Assembly (NCBI GenBank): GCA_964347475.1
Contig: CAYFYY010000163.1
Span: forward strand, 1-5,222
DNA length: 5,222 nt
Source: GCA-020356105 sp964347475
GTDB lineage: Bacteria > Pseudomonadota > Alphaproteobacteria > UBA8366 > JADFVY01
Reading direction: 5' to 3'
Part shown: in pieces, positions 1 to 5,222 of the stretch
How positions within the stretch are numbered: position 1 is the stretch's first letter
Layout: every line of letters starts with the position of its first letter
Translations under genes and position numbers: made by a program
The notes under the pieces: model-generated
What the model saw: only the letters and a program-made list of their open reading frames with translations
Database searches by the model: none
Told to the model about the DNA's origin: nothing

Positions 1-62
<62 letters not shown>

Positions 63-139
63 ACGTATTCAAGGCGGGGCGCACCTTAACCGAAAGCGGT
101 CCCGGTTTCCACTCCCCAGTTGAGCGTCCCGCGGATCGC

Positions 140-1306
140 TCAGGGCAGCAATTTGCGGTCCGGCCGTTCGGCGCCGGACGGCAGCGGTGCGGCCCGGTCG
201 GCGAGCCACGACAGCACGTCGGCATAGACCAGCTCCGCGTTCAGGTCGCGCAGCAGCAGATGGTAGCCATCCGGGTATTCCGCAAGCCGCCACCGCGCCT
301 CGCGCGGCAGCGCCGCGAGCAGCGCCGCCCGGCCGCCGCGCCGGACGATGTCCTCCTTGCGGCCGTACAGCACCAGCAGCGGACCGCGCACGACCGGTGC
401 CGCTGCGTAGGCTTCGTCGGCCAGGCGAAGCATACCGTAAACTGAATCGATGCGCGCCTTTTTCAGTACCAGCCTGTCGCGGCGCAGGCCGCGCAGCATC
501 TCGATGTTGTCGGACGGGTGGGTTCGCACGCCCTCGCCGGTAACCGTCGCCCAGGGCAGGGTGTGCGCCGCCAGCCACAGCCCCGCCCGCTCCAGCGGGC
601 CGATGCCGTTCGCCCCGGCAACTCCCGGCGCCGAGAGGATGGCGCCGTCGAGCGGCGGCGGGTGGCCCGCGGCGAGAGCCGCCAGGATCACCGATCCGCC
701 CATGCTGACGCCGATGGCATAGACCGGTACCCCGGGGTGGCGCTCGCGGACCAGCCGTACCGCGGCGCGGAAATCATCGACCAGCGCCGCGCTGCCGGGC
801 CACTTTCCGCGCGTCGCCGTGCGGCCGAATCCGCGCTGGTCGTAGGCGTAGGTCAGGATGCCGCGCTCTGCCAACCAGGAGGCCGGCTGGTCGAAGCCGT
901 TGGCGTAGTCGCCGAACCCGTGCAGGCCGACCAGCACCGCCACCGGCGGCCCGTCCGGCCGCCACGCCTGAAGCGCCAGGCGCGTGCCGTCCGCCGTCAG
1001 GAGATGGTCGTCCGCGAGGACCGACTCCGCGTTCGTTTCCCCCAGCCCGGTCACGGTCGGCGCGCAGCCCGATGCCGCCAGCAACGCGACGAGAACGAGG
1101 AGCACAACGACACATGAATTCGTGAAGAGGCATCTTCCGGCTCCGCCGCAGTCCCCACCGTATTCCCAACCCCTCCCCCGCCCGGTCGGGAGAGGGGCTG
1201 GTTCGCTGCGGCCGCCAAAATCAAAAGCCTCTCTTCCTTGAGAGGGGGAGGGGTTGGGGAGGGGGGTGAGGCCGGATGTTCCGGTCCGCGAAAAGTCCTC
1301 GCCCAT
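140..1306 (-). CDS. Alpha/beta hydrolase (monoacylglycerol-lipase / Hydrolase_4 type), probable lipoprotein; start uncertain
   Basis: This is a serine hydrolase that probably cleaves carboxylic esters such as monoacylglycerols or lysophospholipids; the substrate is inferred from family only. Numbering from the ATG at 1306 (388 aa), the oxyanion-hole motif is H129-G-F-G, the nucleophile elbow is G199-V-S201-M-G203, the likely acid is D319 in YGRKEDIV, and the catalytic His is H349 in YPDGYH. A cap region lies between about 230 and 300. A hydrophobic run at 66-78 ends in the lipobox A-A-S-G-C81, so the mature protein would be lipid-anchored. Residues 14-47 are encoded by an inverted repeat and are unlikely to be native. 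In-frame alternatives are poor: GTG at 1105-1103 leaves a signal peptide with no positive charge. A well-spaced GGAG-N7-ATG lies at 1133, but one base out of frame. The enzyme domain is certain; the start is not. The ATPase stop is 4 nt upstream of the ATG at 1306, which suggests one transcript. Confidence 0.85.
   Translation of the reverse strand: MGEDFSRTGTSGLTPLPNPSPSQGREAFDFGGRSEPAPLPTGRGRGWEYGGDCGGAGRCLFTNSCVVVLLVLVALLAASGCAPTVTGLGETNAESVLADDHLLTADGTRLALQAWRPDGPPVAVLVGLHGFGDYANGFDQPASWLAERGILTYAYDQRGFGRTATRGKWPGSAALVDDFRAAVRLVRERHPGVPVYAIGVSMGGSVILAALAAGHPPPLDGAILSAPGVAGANGIGPLERAGLWLAAHTLPWATVTGEGVRTHPSDNIEMLRGLRRDRLVLKKARIDSVYGMLRLADEAYAAAPVVRGPLLVLYGRKEDIVRRGGRAALLAALPREARWRLAEYPDGYHLLLRDLNAELVYADVLSWLADRAAPLPSGAERPDRKLLP
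1164..1275. repeat. G/C-rich intergenic inverted repeat (dispersed, 'LPNPSP'-type)
   Basis: The outer arms CCCAACCCCTCCCCC (1165-1179) and GGGGGAGGGGTTGGG (1244-1258) are perfect 15-bp inverted complements. Inside the right arm is a hairpin CCTCTC-ttcctt-GAGAGG (1228-1245), and near the left arm is CCCG-gt-CGGG (1181-1190). The middle (about 1211-1226) is A-rich (CCAAAATCAAAAG), unlike its surroundings. Translated on the minus strand it reads ...PLPNPSP...PLPTGRGRGW, a string I recognise as the usual mistranslation of a widespread proteobacterial intergenic repeat. That recognition comes from memory, not a search. It sits between the ATPase and the lipobox of the hydrolase. It could act as an RNA stem-loop that stabilises or attenuates the transcript, or be a non-autonomous mobile repeat. 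Confidence 0.75.
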
Positions 1307-1310
1307 CGGC

Positions 1311-2288
1311 CTACGCCGCGTCGGACGCCTTGCCGCCGGCTGCGACGGCGTTGCCGGTCAGCTGAAGGAAGATGTCCTCGAGGTCGGTCTCCTCGGTCGA
1401 GAGGTCCTTGATCTCGAGCCCCGCACCGCGCACGGCATCGAGAATATCGCTGATCCGCGCGCGGCTCGGCGGGTAGTGCACGGTGATGCAGTCGGGCGCC
1501 GTCAACTCCGCCGAATAGGGGCCGAGGGCCTCGGGCAGGGACGAGATCTCCGCGGTCAGCGCGATGTGCACGGTCTTGGCGTCGAGCCGCCGCAGCAACG
1601 CGCGTTTTTCGTCATGCGCCACCAGCCTGCCGTGGTTGATGATGGCGATGTAGTCGCACAGCTCTTCCGCTTCCTCCAGGTAATGGGTGGTCAGCAATAC
1701 GGTGACCCCCTGCCGGTTGAGCTGCACCACGTAATCCCACAGCTGGCGGCGCAATTCGACGTCGACGCCCGCCGTCGGCTCGTCCAGCACCAGCACCGGC
1801 GGCCGGTGGACCAGCGCCTTGGCGACGAGGAGGCGCCGGCGCATGCCGCCGGACAGGGTGCGTGCGTAGGCTTCCGCCTTGTCCTCGAGACGCAGGGCCC
1901 GCAGCACCTCCATGACCTCGCGCTCCTTGCGCGGCACGGCATACAGGCCGGCCTGCAGGTTTAGGAGCTGGCGCGGCGTGAAGAACGGGTCGATGTTGAG
2001 CTCCTGCGGCACGACTCCGATCGCGGCGCGGGCGTTGCGCGCGTCGACATCTATGTCGATTCCCCAGACCTTGGCGGTGCCGGACGTCTTGATGACGAGA
2101 CCCGCGAGGATGTTGATGAGCGTCGACTTGCCGGCGCCGTTCGGGCCCAAAAGGCCGAACAGCGAGCCGCGGGGAATCGCCAGGTTGACGTCGTCGAGCG
2201 CCGGTTTCGCCGAGAGTCGCTCCTTCGTCTTGTAGTATTTGGTCAGGCCCCGGACCTCGACCGCATAGTCGGGCAGAGTCTGTGTCAT
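1311..2288 (-). CDS. ABC-2-type transporter ATP-binding protein (YadG-like)
   Basis: This is the cytoplasmic ATPase subunit of an ABC exporter, 325 aa from the ATG at 2288. All nucleotide-binding motifs are intact: Walker A GPNGAGKST (48-56, K54), Q-loop Q95 in VVPQELN, signature LSGGM (145-149), Walker B VLVLDEP (165-171, D169/E170), D-loop AGVD (173-176) and switch H202 in TTHYLEEAE. The C-terminal extension (about 240-325), with ETDLEDIFLQLTG, is typical of drug, polysaccharide or lipid ABC-2 ATPases. The substrate cannot be read from the ATPase. The frame is open to an ATG at 2369, but the 27 extra residues are not conserved-looking. MTQTLPDY at 2288 fits the family start better, with a purine-rich AGAGG about 12 nt upstream. 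No membrane subunit is present on either side in this window. The hydrolase follows 4 nt after the stop. Confidence 0.93.
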   Translation of the reverse strand: MTQTLPDYAVEVRGLTKYYKTKERLSAKPALDDVNLAIPRGSLFGLLGPNGAGKSTLINILAGLVIKTSGTAKVWGIDIDVDARNARAAIGVVPQELNIDPFFTPRQLLNLQAGLYAVPRKEREVMEVLRALRLEDKAEAYARTLSGGMRRRLLVAKALVHRPPVLVLDEPTAGVDVELRRQLWDYVVQLNRQGVTVLLTTHYLEEAEELCDYIAIINHGRLVAHDEKRALLRRLDAKTVHIALTAEISSLPEALGPYSAELTAPDCITVHYPPSRARISDILDAVRGAGLEIKDLSTEETDLEDIFLQLTGNAVAAGGKASDAA

Positions 2289-2428
2289 CGAATCCGTGTT
2301 CCTCTTCCATAAGCGGTATTCCCCGCGGGGCGTCGCCCGCCCGCTCGACGGGCGCATCGGTGCCACCACGAGGAAGATCTCCCTGTCGCGATGACGGCCC
2401 GCGCAAGACGGAGAAGATTTTCCCCGTA

Positions 2429-2519
2429 CTTCGAGACGGCTGCTGTCGCAGCCTCCTCAGCATGCGGAAGATCCCGAGTATCCTCACCCTGAGGAGGCCC
2501 GCAGGACCGTCTCGAAAGG
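2429..2519. repeat. Inverted-repeat element (CTTCGAGACGG...CCGTCTCGAAAGG type)
   Basis: Left arm: CTTCGAGACGG (2429-2439) and CCTCCTCAG (2452-2460). Right arm: CTGAGGAGG (2489-2497) and CCGTCTCGAAAGG (2507-2519). Each pair is inverted-complementary, and the DNA between the paired blocks matches only loosely. The whole element would fold into one long imperfect stem about 30 bp deep with a roughly 28-nt loop. The CTGAGGAGG...CCGTCTCGAA wording is familiar from dispersed intergenic repeats of alphaproteobacteria (recognition from memory). It has no coding capacity and no flanking target duplication that I can see. It is a different family from the 1164-1275 repeat. Confidence 0.75.
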
Positions 2520-2637
2520 TCCCTGCCCACCTTCGCCGATTCCGCTTCCCCCGGCGACCAGAAGTGGGCTGCGCGACCTGCATCAACCGGAGCCGCCGGC
2601 GGGTCGGCTCCGTGGCCCGGCAGATCAACAACGACAG

Positions 2638-2665
2638 TTGATTGTCGGGCCGCTTTGGGTATCAT
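2638..2665 (+). promoter_or_regulatory. Probable sigma70 promoter for the zf-CHCC/methyltransferase unit
   Basis: A -35-like TTGATT (2638-2643, 4 of 6 consensus bases) is followed after 16 bp by a -10-like TATCAT (2660-2665, 5 of 6). It lies in a locally A/T-richer stretch of an otherwise G/C-rich gap. Transcription would begin near 2672, leaving a leader of about 60 nt before the ATG at 2734. It is the best promoter match noticed by eye in the window; no experimental support is available. Confidence 0.5.
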
Positions 2666-2681
2666 CCGGCGGTCCCGCCGG
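2666..2681. promoter_or_regulatory. 16-bp palindrome at the predicted transcription start
   Basis: CCGGCGG-TC-CCGCCGG is a perfect 7-bp inverted repeat with a 2-nt centre, starting directly after the -10 hexamer. It could be an operator at the start site or the tip of a 5'-leader hairpin. It could also be chance in G/C-rich DNA: a similar CCCGGC-AC-GCCGGG occurs at 4298-4311. Confidence 0.25.
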
Positions 2682-2717
2682 TCAACCGGCAGCAGCATCC
2701 CGAAGGCGCTGATTCTT

Positions 2718-2723
2718 GAGGAG
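2718..2723 (+). promoter_or_regulatory. Ribosome binding site for the zf-CHCC gene
   Basis: GAGGAG lies 10 nt before the ATG at 2734, slightly far but strong. A closer ATG at 2724 is in another frame and reaches a stop after about 20 codons. An in-frame TGA at 2725-2727 rules out an upstream extension, which fixes the start at 2734. Confidence 0.6.
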
Positions 2724-2733
2724 ATGACGACGC

Positions 2734-2916
2734 ATGCAACCGGTCGAACGTGTCGAGGTCGAGGACGTCAAGGTGGTGTGTGACGGCGGCGGCGGCCCGC
2801 TGGGCCATCCGCGGGTATTCCTCAACATGGGCGACAAGCGCGAGATCGACTGCCCTTACTGCGGCAAGCGCTTCGTCCTCAAGGGCGACGCCATGGCAGC
2901 ATCCGGCGGGCATTGA
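2734..2916 (+). CDS. Zinc-finger CHCC domain protein (NDUFS6-like)
   Basis: This 60-aa protein matches the zf-CHCC family (COG4391 type), whose mitochondrial relative NDUFS6 is an accessory subunit of respiratory complex I. The four zinc ligands are in the family order: C16 (VVCDGG), H25 (LGHPRVF), and C40/C43 (IDCPYCGKRF). The phrase GHPRVFLNM...IDCPYCGKRFVL is the family hallmark, and 60 aa is the usual bacterial length. There is no signal peptide, so it is probably cytoplasmic or membrane-peripheral. In NDUFS6-containing complexes this domain binds zinc and helps late assembly; the same role here is inferred. It is the first gene of a two-gene unit, and its stop TGA overlaps the TTG start of the methyltransferase. 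Confidence 0.93.
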   Translation: MQPVERVEVEDVKVVCDGGGGPLGHPRVFLNMGDKREIDCPYCGKRFVLKGDAMAASGGH

Positions 2917-3668
2917 GGGGCGAGGGCGCCTTCAAGGATCATTTTTCGGTCGTCGCGGACCAATACGCGCGCTCCCGCCCGAATTATCCCGAGGCATTGT
3001 TCGACTGGCTGGCCTCCGTGGCGCCTCGTCATGAGGCCGCATGGGACTGCGCGTGCGGCAGCGGGCAGGCGGCGCTGAGCCTTGCCGCGCATTTCGACTG
3101 GGTCTGCGCGACCGACGCCAGTGCCGAGCAGATCGCTCGGGCCGAGGCGCATCCACGTGTCAGCTACGGCGTCGGTCCCGCGGAACACACGTCTTTCGAG
3201 GATGACTCGTTCGATTTGATCCTGGTGGCGCAGGCCGTGCACTGGTTCGATCCCGACGCCTTCTTCGCCGAAGTCAAAAGGGTCGGGCGCGTGGACGGCG
3301 TCCTTGTCCTGGCAGCCTACGAGCTGCACCGCGTGACGCCGGAAATCGATGCCGTCATCGACGCGTTCTACGAGCCGGTGTTGGGTCCGTACTGGCAACC
3401 GGAGCGCCGGCACATTCAGTCAGGCTACCGCAGCCTTCCCTTCCCGTTCGAGGAGATCAGGACGCCGGACCTGTTCATGACCGCAGAATGGACCGTCGAG
3501 CAGTGTATCGGCTACCTCAACACCTGGTCGTCGGTCAGCCGCTACCGCCAGGAAACGGGCAAAGACCCGCTGGCGCGATTTGTCGGCTCGCTGCGGGCGG
3601 CATGGGGCGACGGCGCCCGCACCGTCCGCTGGCCGCTGATTTTGCGCGCGGGACGGATCGAAGCGTGA
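2913..3668 (+). CDS. Class I SAM-dependent methyltransferase
   Basis: This 251-aa soluble methyltransferase of unknown substrate has the N-terminal phrase FKDHFS..ADQYARSRPNYP (7-26), a recognisable opening of one bacterial methyltransferase group. SAM-binding motif I is D45-C-A-C-G-S-G-Q52, the strand-2 acidic residue is D68 (ATDAS), the motif II-like residues are AEHTSF (90-95), and post-I/motif III is DLILVAQAVHWFD (101-113). Motif I has Ala at position 47 where Gly is more usual, but the key G49-x-G51 is intact. The start is the TTG at 2913-2915: no ATG or GTG is available before the conserved FKDHF, and TTG overlaps the upstream TGA (2914-2916), implying translational coupling to the zf-CHCC gene. 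It ends 17 bp from a convergent gene. Small molecule, lipid or protein could each be the methyl acceptor. Confidence 0.9.
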   Translation: MRGEGAFKDHFSVVADQYARSRPNYPEALFDWLASVAPRHEAAWDCACGSGQAALSLAAHFDWVCATDASAEQIARAEAHPRVSYGVGPAEHTSFEDDSFDLILVAQAVHWFDPDAFFAEVKRVGRVDGVLVLAAYELHRVTPEIDAVIDAFYEPVLGPYWQPERRHIQSGYRSLPFPFEEIRTPDLFMTAEWTVEQCIGYLNTWSSVSRYRQETGKDPLARFVGSLRAAWGDGARTVRWPLILRAGRIEA

Positions 3669-3685
3669 CCCGGCCGCCCGATCGA

Positions 3686-4210
3686 TCACCAGTCCCTGAC
3701 CTTGAGCCGTGCGCCCTCGAGCAACACGAAGCCGGTAAAGAACACCTCGCCGTCGGGGTCGGAGCCCCGGACGAAGTCCGAGCCGCCCTCTCCGCTGATG
3801 GCACCGTCACGCGTCACCGCGAGGTCCAGCGTCGTGACGATGATGCCGACCTGCGTCCCCGAGTCGTCGAACAGGAACTTCAGGAAGGTGCATCTGAAAT
3901 TGTTGCGTCCCAGCCATTTCCAGCTCCCGAATCCGTCGCTTGAACGAAACGGTGGAAACACGTCGGGCGGAAAGAGCGTGACGAGACTGTTGGGATGCAC
4001 GCTCGTATCTGTTTCCGTCAGGGTTCCGGCAGGCCCGAAATTGAGGACCGACACGAAGGGCGGCGGCGGTTCCGGGATTTCGGGCGGCGCGGGTTGCGGG
4101 AATACCTCGACAAACCAGGAACCGGCCAGCGCGTCGGGCCGTGCCCCGGCCCCGTCCGGCCAGCCTCCCAGCAACCCCAGCGCAAGCGCAAACGCGAATA
4201 TCATACGCAT
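3686..4210 (-). CDS. Small secreted protein of unknown function
   Basis: This is a 174-aa protein. I chose the ATG at 4210 because it opens a clear Sec signal peptide (MRM + hydrophobic 4-15, likely cleavage after A21-G-A23) and has GAAGG 7 nt upstream; the frame stays open to 4381 but that extension looks non-coding. The mature protein starts LAGSWFVEVFPQ, then a proline-rich segment (38-51, ending EPPPPF). Alternating hydrophobic/polar strands follow, with FGPAGTLTETD (58-68), GSWKWLGRNNFRCTFLKFLFDDSG (95-118), and a repeating D-x-D-G pattern near 150-154. The single cysteine (C107) excludes an internal disulfide. The strand pattern and the two G-S-W motifs suggest a small lipocalin-like beta-barrel of a conserved hypothetical type; that is inference. 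The predicted location is periplasm or outside the cell. It converges on the methyltransferase with 17 bp between stops and no obvious shared terminator. Confidence 0.8.
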   Translation of the reverse strand: MRMIFAFALALGLLGGWPDGAGARPDALAGSWFVEVFPQPAPPEIPEPPPPFVSVLNFGPAGTLTETDTSVHPNSLVTLFPPDVFPPFRSSDGFGSWKWLGRNNFRCTFLKFLFDDSGTQVGIIVTTLDLAVTRDGAISGEGGSDFVRGSDPDGEVFFTGFVLLEGARLKVRDW

Positions 4211-4612
4211 GACCTGACCTTCTCCATTGCATGTCAGCTTCGTGAGTATCCGATCAGAGATTCTGCAGTTCGCCGCAACGTCCGCTCCAGGCTCGATCCC
4301 GGCACGCCGGGCGCGTAACCAAACCGCCCGTTGGGAATGCCGACCCGGCGGCGAATGCCCGGCTGGCTGCGTCGGGAACAACTATGACAGCGCGGCGCGC
4401 ACGGGCTGTGAGTTTCATCACAGCGGGTGGCGAATTCGGGCGCGGGCGAGACCTTCGACCGACACGTCTCCCTCTCGCCTGCGGGCGCGCCGGCGGCGGG
4501 TTCGGGGCGGCCCCAGGCATCTGGATCTTCCTCAAAACGTATTGGCGGCGGGCGCTGTTCTGCGCCCCGCAACGGCCTTGCCGCTGACCGGCGCTTCCGG
4601 CACAGTGGCGCG
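4211..4612. other. Divergent intergenic region between the secreted-protein gene and polA
   Basis: These 402 bp must carry promoters for both outward-reading genes. The clearest element is the CTGTGA-N6-TCACAG palindrome (4406-4423). A shorter palindrome CCCGGC-AC-GCCGGG is at 4298-4311. Frames through the region are Arg/Pro/Ala-rich with no domain or good ribosome binding site, so I see no gene. I could not assign a convincing -35/-10 pair for either gene by eye. Confidence 0.65.
4406..4423. promoter_or_regulatory. CRP/CAP-like operator (TGTGA-N6-TCACA)
   Basis: CTGTGAGTTTCATCACAG contains the exact core of the enterobacterial CRP consensus, TGTGA (4407-4411) and TCACA (4418-4422) with a 6-bp spacer, extended by one further symmetrical base on each side. 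It lies 190 nt before the polA start and 196 nt before the secreted-protein start, in a divergent intergenic region. The match is direct. That a CRP/FNR-family protein binds here, and which gene it would control, is inference; alphaproteobacterial CRP-family regulators often prefer other half-sites. Confidence 0.45.
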
Positions 4613-5222
4613 ATGAGCGACGCGACGCCCGTCAAGCACGTCTATCTCGTCGACGGCTCCGGCTTCATCTTCCGGGCCTTCCACGCGCTGCCGCCGCTCA
4701 CGCGCCCGGACGGCACGCCGGTCAACGCCGTCTACGGGTTCGTCGCCATGCTGATGAAGCTTCTGGGCGAGACCGACGCCGACCACATCGCCGTACTGTT
4801 CGACGCCAAGCGCGAGAACTTCCGCAACGAGATCTACCCCGAATACAAGGCGCACCGCCCGCCGCCGCCGGAGGAGCTGATCCCGCAGTTCGCGCTGATC
4901 CGCGAGGCGGTCGAGGCGTTCAATATCCCGGCGATCGAGATGGAGGGCTACGAAGCGGACGACCTGATCGCGACCTACGCTAAGGAGGCGGTCGCCCGCG
5001 GCGCGGACGTCACCATCGTTTCCTCCGACAAGGATCTGATGCAGCTGGTCTCCGACAAGGTGACCATGCTGGACGCGATGAAGAACAAGGAAATCGGCCC
5101 CGCCGAGGTGGTCGAGAAGTTCGGCCTCGGCCCCGACCGCGTCGTCGACATCCAGGCGCTGGCCGGCGACTCGACGGACAATGTCCCCGGCGTACCAGGC
5201 ATAGGCGAGGCGACCGCCGCGC
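4613..5222 (+). CDS. polA: DNA polymerase I, N-terminal 5'-nuclease part (cut by the right edge)
   Basis: The first 203 codons of DNA polymerase I, which fills gaps and removes RNA primers during lagging-strand synthesis and repair, start at ATG 4613 (MSDATPVKHVYLVDGSGFIF). The 5'-nuclease/FEN domain is intact as far as it goes. The expected metal-binding acidic residues are visible: D14 (VDGSGF), D64 (LFDAKR), E114/D116/D117 (EGYEADD), D139/D141 (SSDKD) and D186/D189 (GDSTDN). The helix-hairpin-helix GVPGIGEATA begins at 193. Arg/Lys residues of the DNA-binding arch (RENFRNEIYPEYKAHR, 67-82) are present. The 3'-5' exonuclease and polymerase domains lie outside the window. No good Shine-Dalgarno precedes the ATG (CAGTGGCGCG), so initiation may be weak. 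The start is chosen because the conserved HVYLVDGSG begins nine residues in. Confidence 0.97.
   Translation, partial: MSDATPVKHVYLVDGSGFIFRAFHALPPLTRPDGTPVNAVYGFVAMLMKLLGETDADHIAVLFDAKRENFRNEIYPEYKAHRPPPPEELIPQFALIREAVEAFNIPAIEMEGYEADDLIATYAKEAVARGADVTIVSSDKDLMQLVSDKVTMLDAMKNKEIGPAEVVEKFGLGPDRVVDIQALAGDSTDNVPGVPGIGEATAA

Larger units (their letters stand above)
2289..2733. other. Divergent intergenic region between the ATPase and zf-CHCC genes
   Basis: This 445-bp stretch separates the minus-strand ATPase from the plus-strand zf-CHCC gene, so promoters for both should lie here. It holds the inverted repeat at 2429-2519 and the sigma70-like promoter at 2638-2665 with the palindrome just after it. 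A small perfect palindrome CCCCGCGGGG is at 2321-2330. Open frames crossing it are rich in Arg/Pro/Ser/Gly and have no recognisable domain, so I do not call a gene. No strong promoter for the ATPase was found by eye. Confidence 0.7.

Noticed and set aside
122..141. Possible terminator hairpin after the hydrolase (GAGCG...CGCTC)
   Set aside because: It has only a 5-bp stem with internal mismatches, overlaps the stop codon, and has no U-tract in the direction of transcription.
187..1117. Long plus-strand open frames opposite the hydrolase
   Set aside because: They are Arg/Ala/Pro-rich shadows of a gene with an intact catalytic triad, and have no credible ribosome binding sites or motifs.
1612..2698. 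Minus-strand open frames overlapping the ATPase in other frames, including one of 339 aa
   Set aside because: The ATPase frame has every expected motif. The alternatives are Arg/Gly-rich with no recognisable domain and cross the inverted repeat.
2856..3413. 185-aa open frame antisense to the methyltransferase
   Set aside because: It runs opposite a clear SAM-binding domain; its composition follows the complement of high-GC codons and no domain is visible.
3669..3685. Shared terminator between the convergent genes
   Set aside because: The 17-bp gap holds only short GATC repeats (GATCGATC) and no stem with a T-run on either side.
4298..4311. Palindrome CCCGGC-AC-GCCGGG
   Set aside because: It is short and pure G/C in G/C-rich DNA with a 2-nt centre; I see no position relative to a promoter that would support an operator.
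4234..4635. Open frames through the polA upstream region on both strands
   Set aside because: They are Arg/Pro/Ala-rich, mutually overlapping, without ribosome binding sites or motifs, and one runs over the polA start.

Overview
The window looks like a piece of ordinary chromosome from a high-GC alphaproteobacterium. The lineage is inferred from three things: the strong G/C bias at third codon positions, a free-standing zf-CHCC (NDUFS6-like) protein, and two intergenic inverted repeats of kinds I recognise as common in alphaproteobacterial genomes. I cannot name the species. Nothing suggests a prophage, plasmid, IS element, CRISPR array or toxin/defence island.

Left part, minus strand (about 1-2288), read right to left: an ABC-2-type ATP-binding subunit (1311-2288), then a probable lipoprotein alpha/beta hydrolase (140-1306, start uncertain), then a tRNA-Arg with anticodon CCG that runs off the left edge (1-62). 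The ATPase stop and the first ATG of the hydrolase frame are 4 nt apart. A roughly 110-bp G/C-rich inverted repeat (1164-1275) lies inside what would be the hydrolase N-terminus, so the annotated start there is doubtful. No permease partner for the ATPase is visible.

Middle part, plus strand: after a 445-bp gap holding a second, different inverted repeat (2429-2519) and a good sigma70-like promoter (2638-2665), a two-gene unit encodes a 60-residue zf-CHCC zinc protein (2734-2916) and a class I SAM-dependent methyltransferase (2913-3668). The second gene starts on a TTG that overlaps the stop of the first. Only 17 bp separates it from a convergent minus-strand gene for a small secreted protein of unknown function (3686-4210).

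Right part: a 402-bp divergent intergenic region (4211-4612) contains a textbook TGTGA-N6-TCACA palindrome at 4407-4422. It is followed by the first 203 codons of polA (DNA polymerase I, 5'-nuclease domain, from 4613), which is cut by the right edge.

The genes do not form one pathway. I found no convincing undescribed system. The points most worth a second look are the hydrolase start (the best start signal is one base out of frame with the lipobox), the CRP-like operator, the ATPase without a permease, and the coupling of an NDUFS6-like protein to a methyltransferase.
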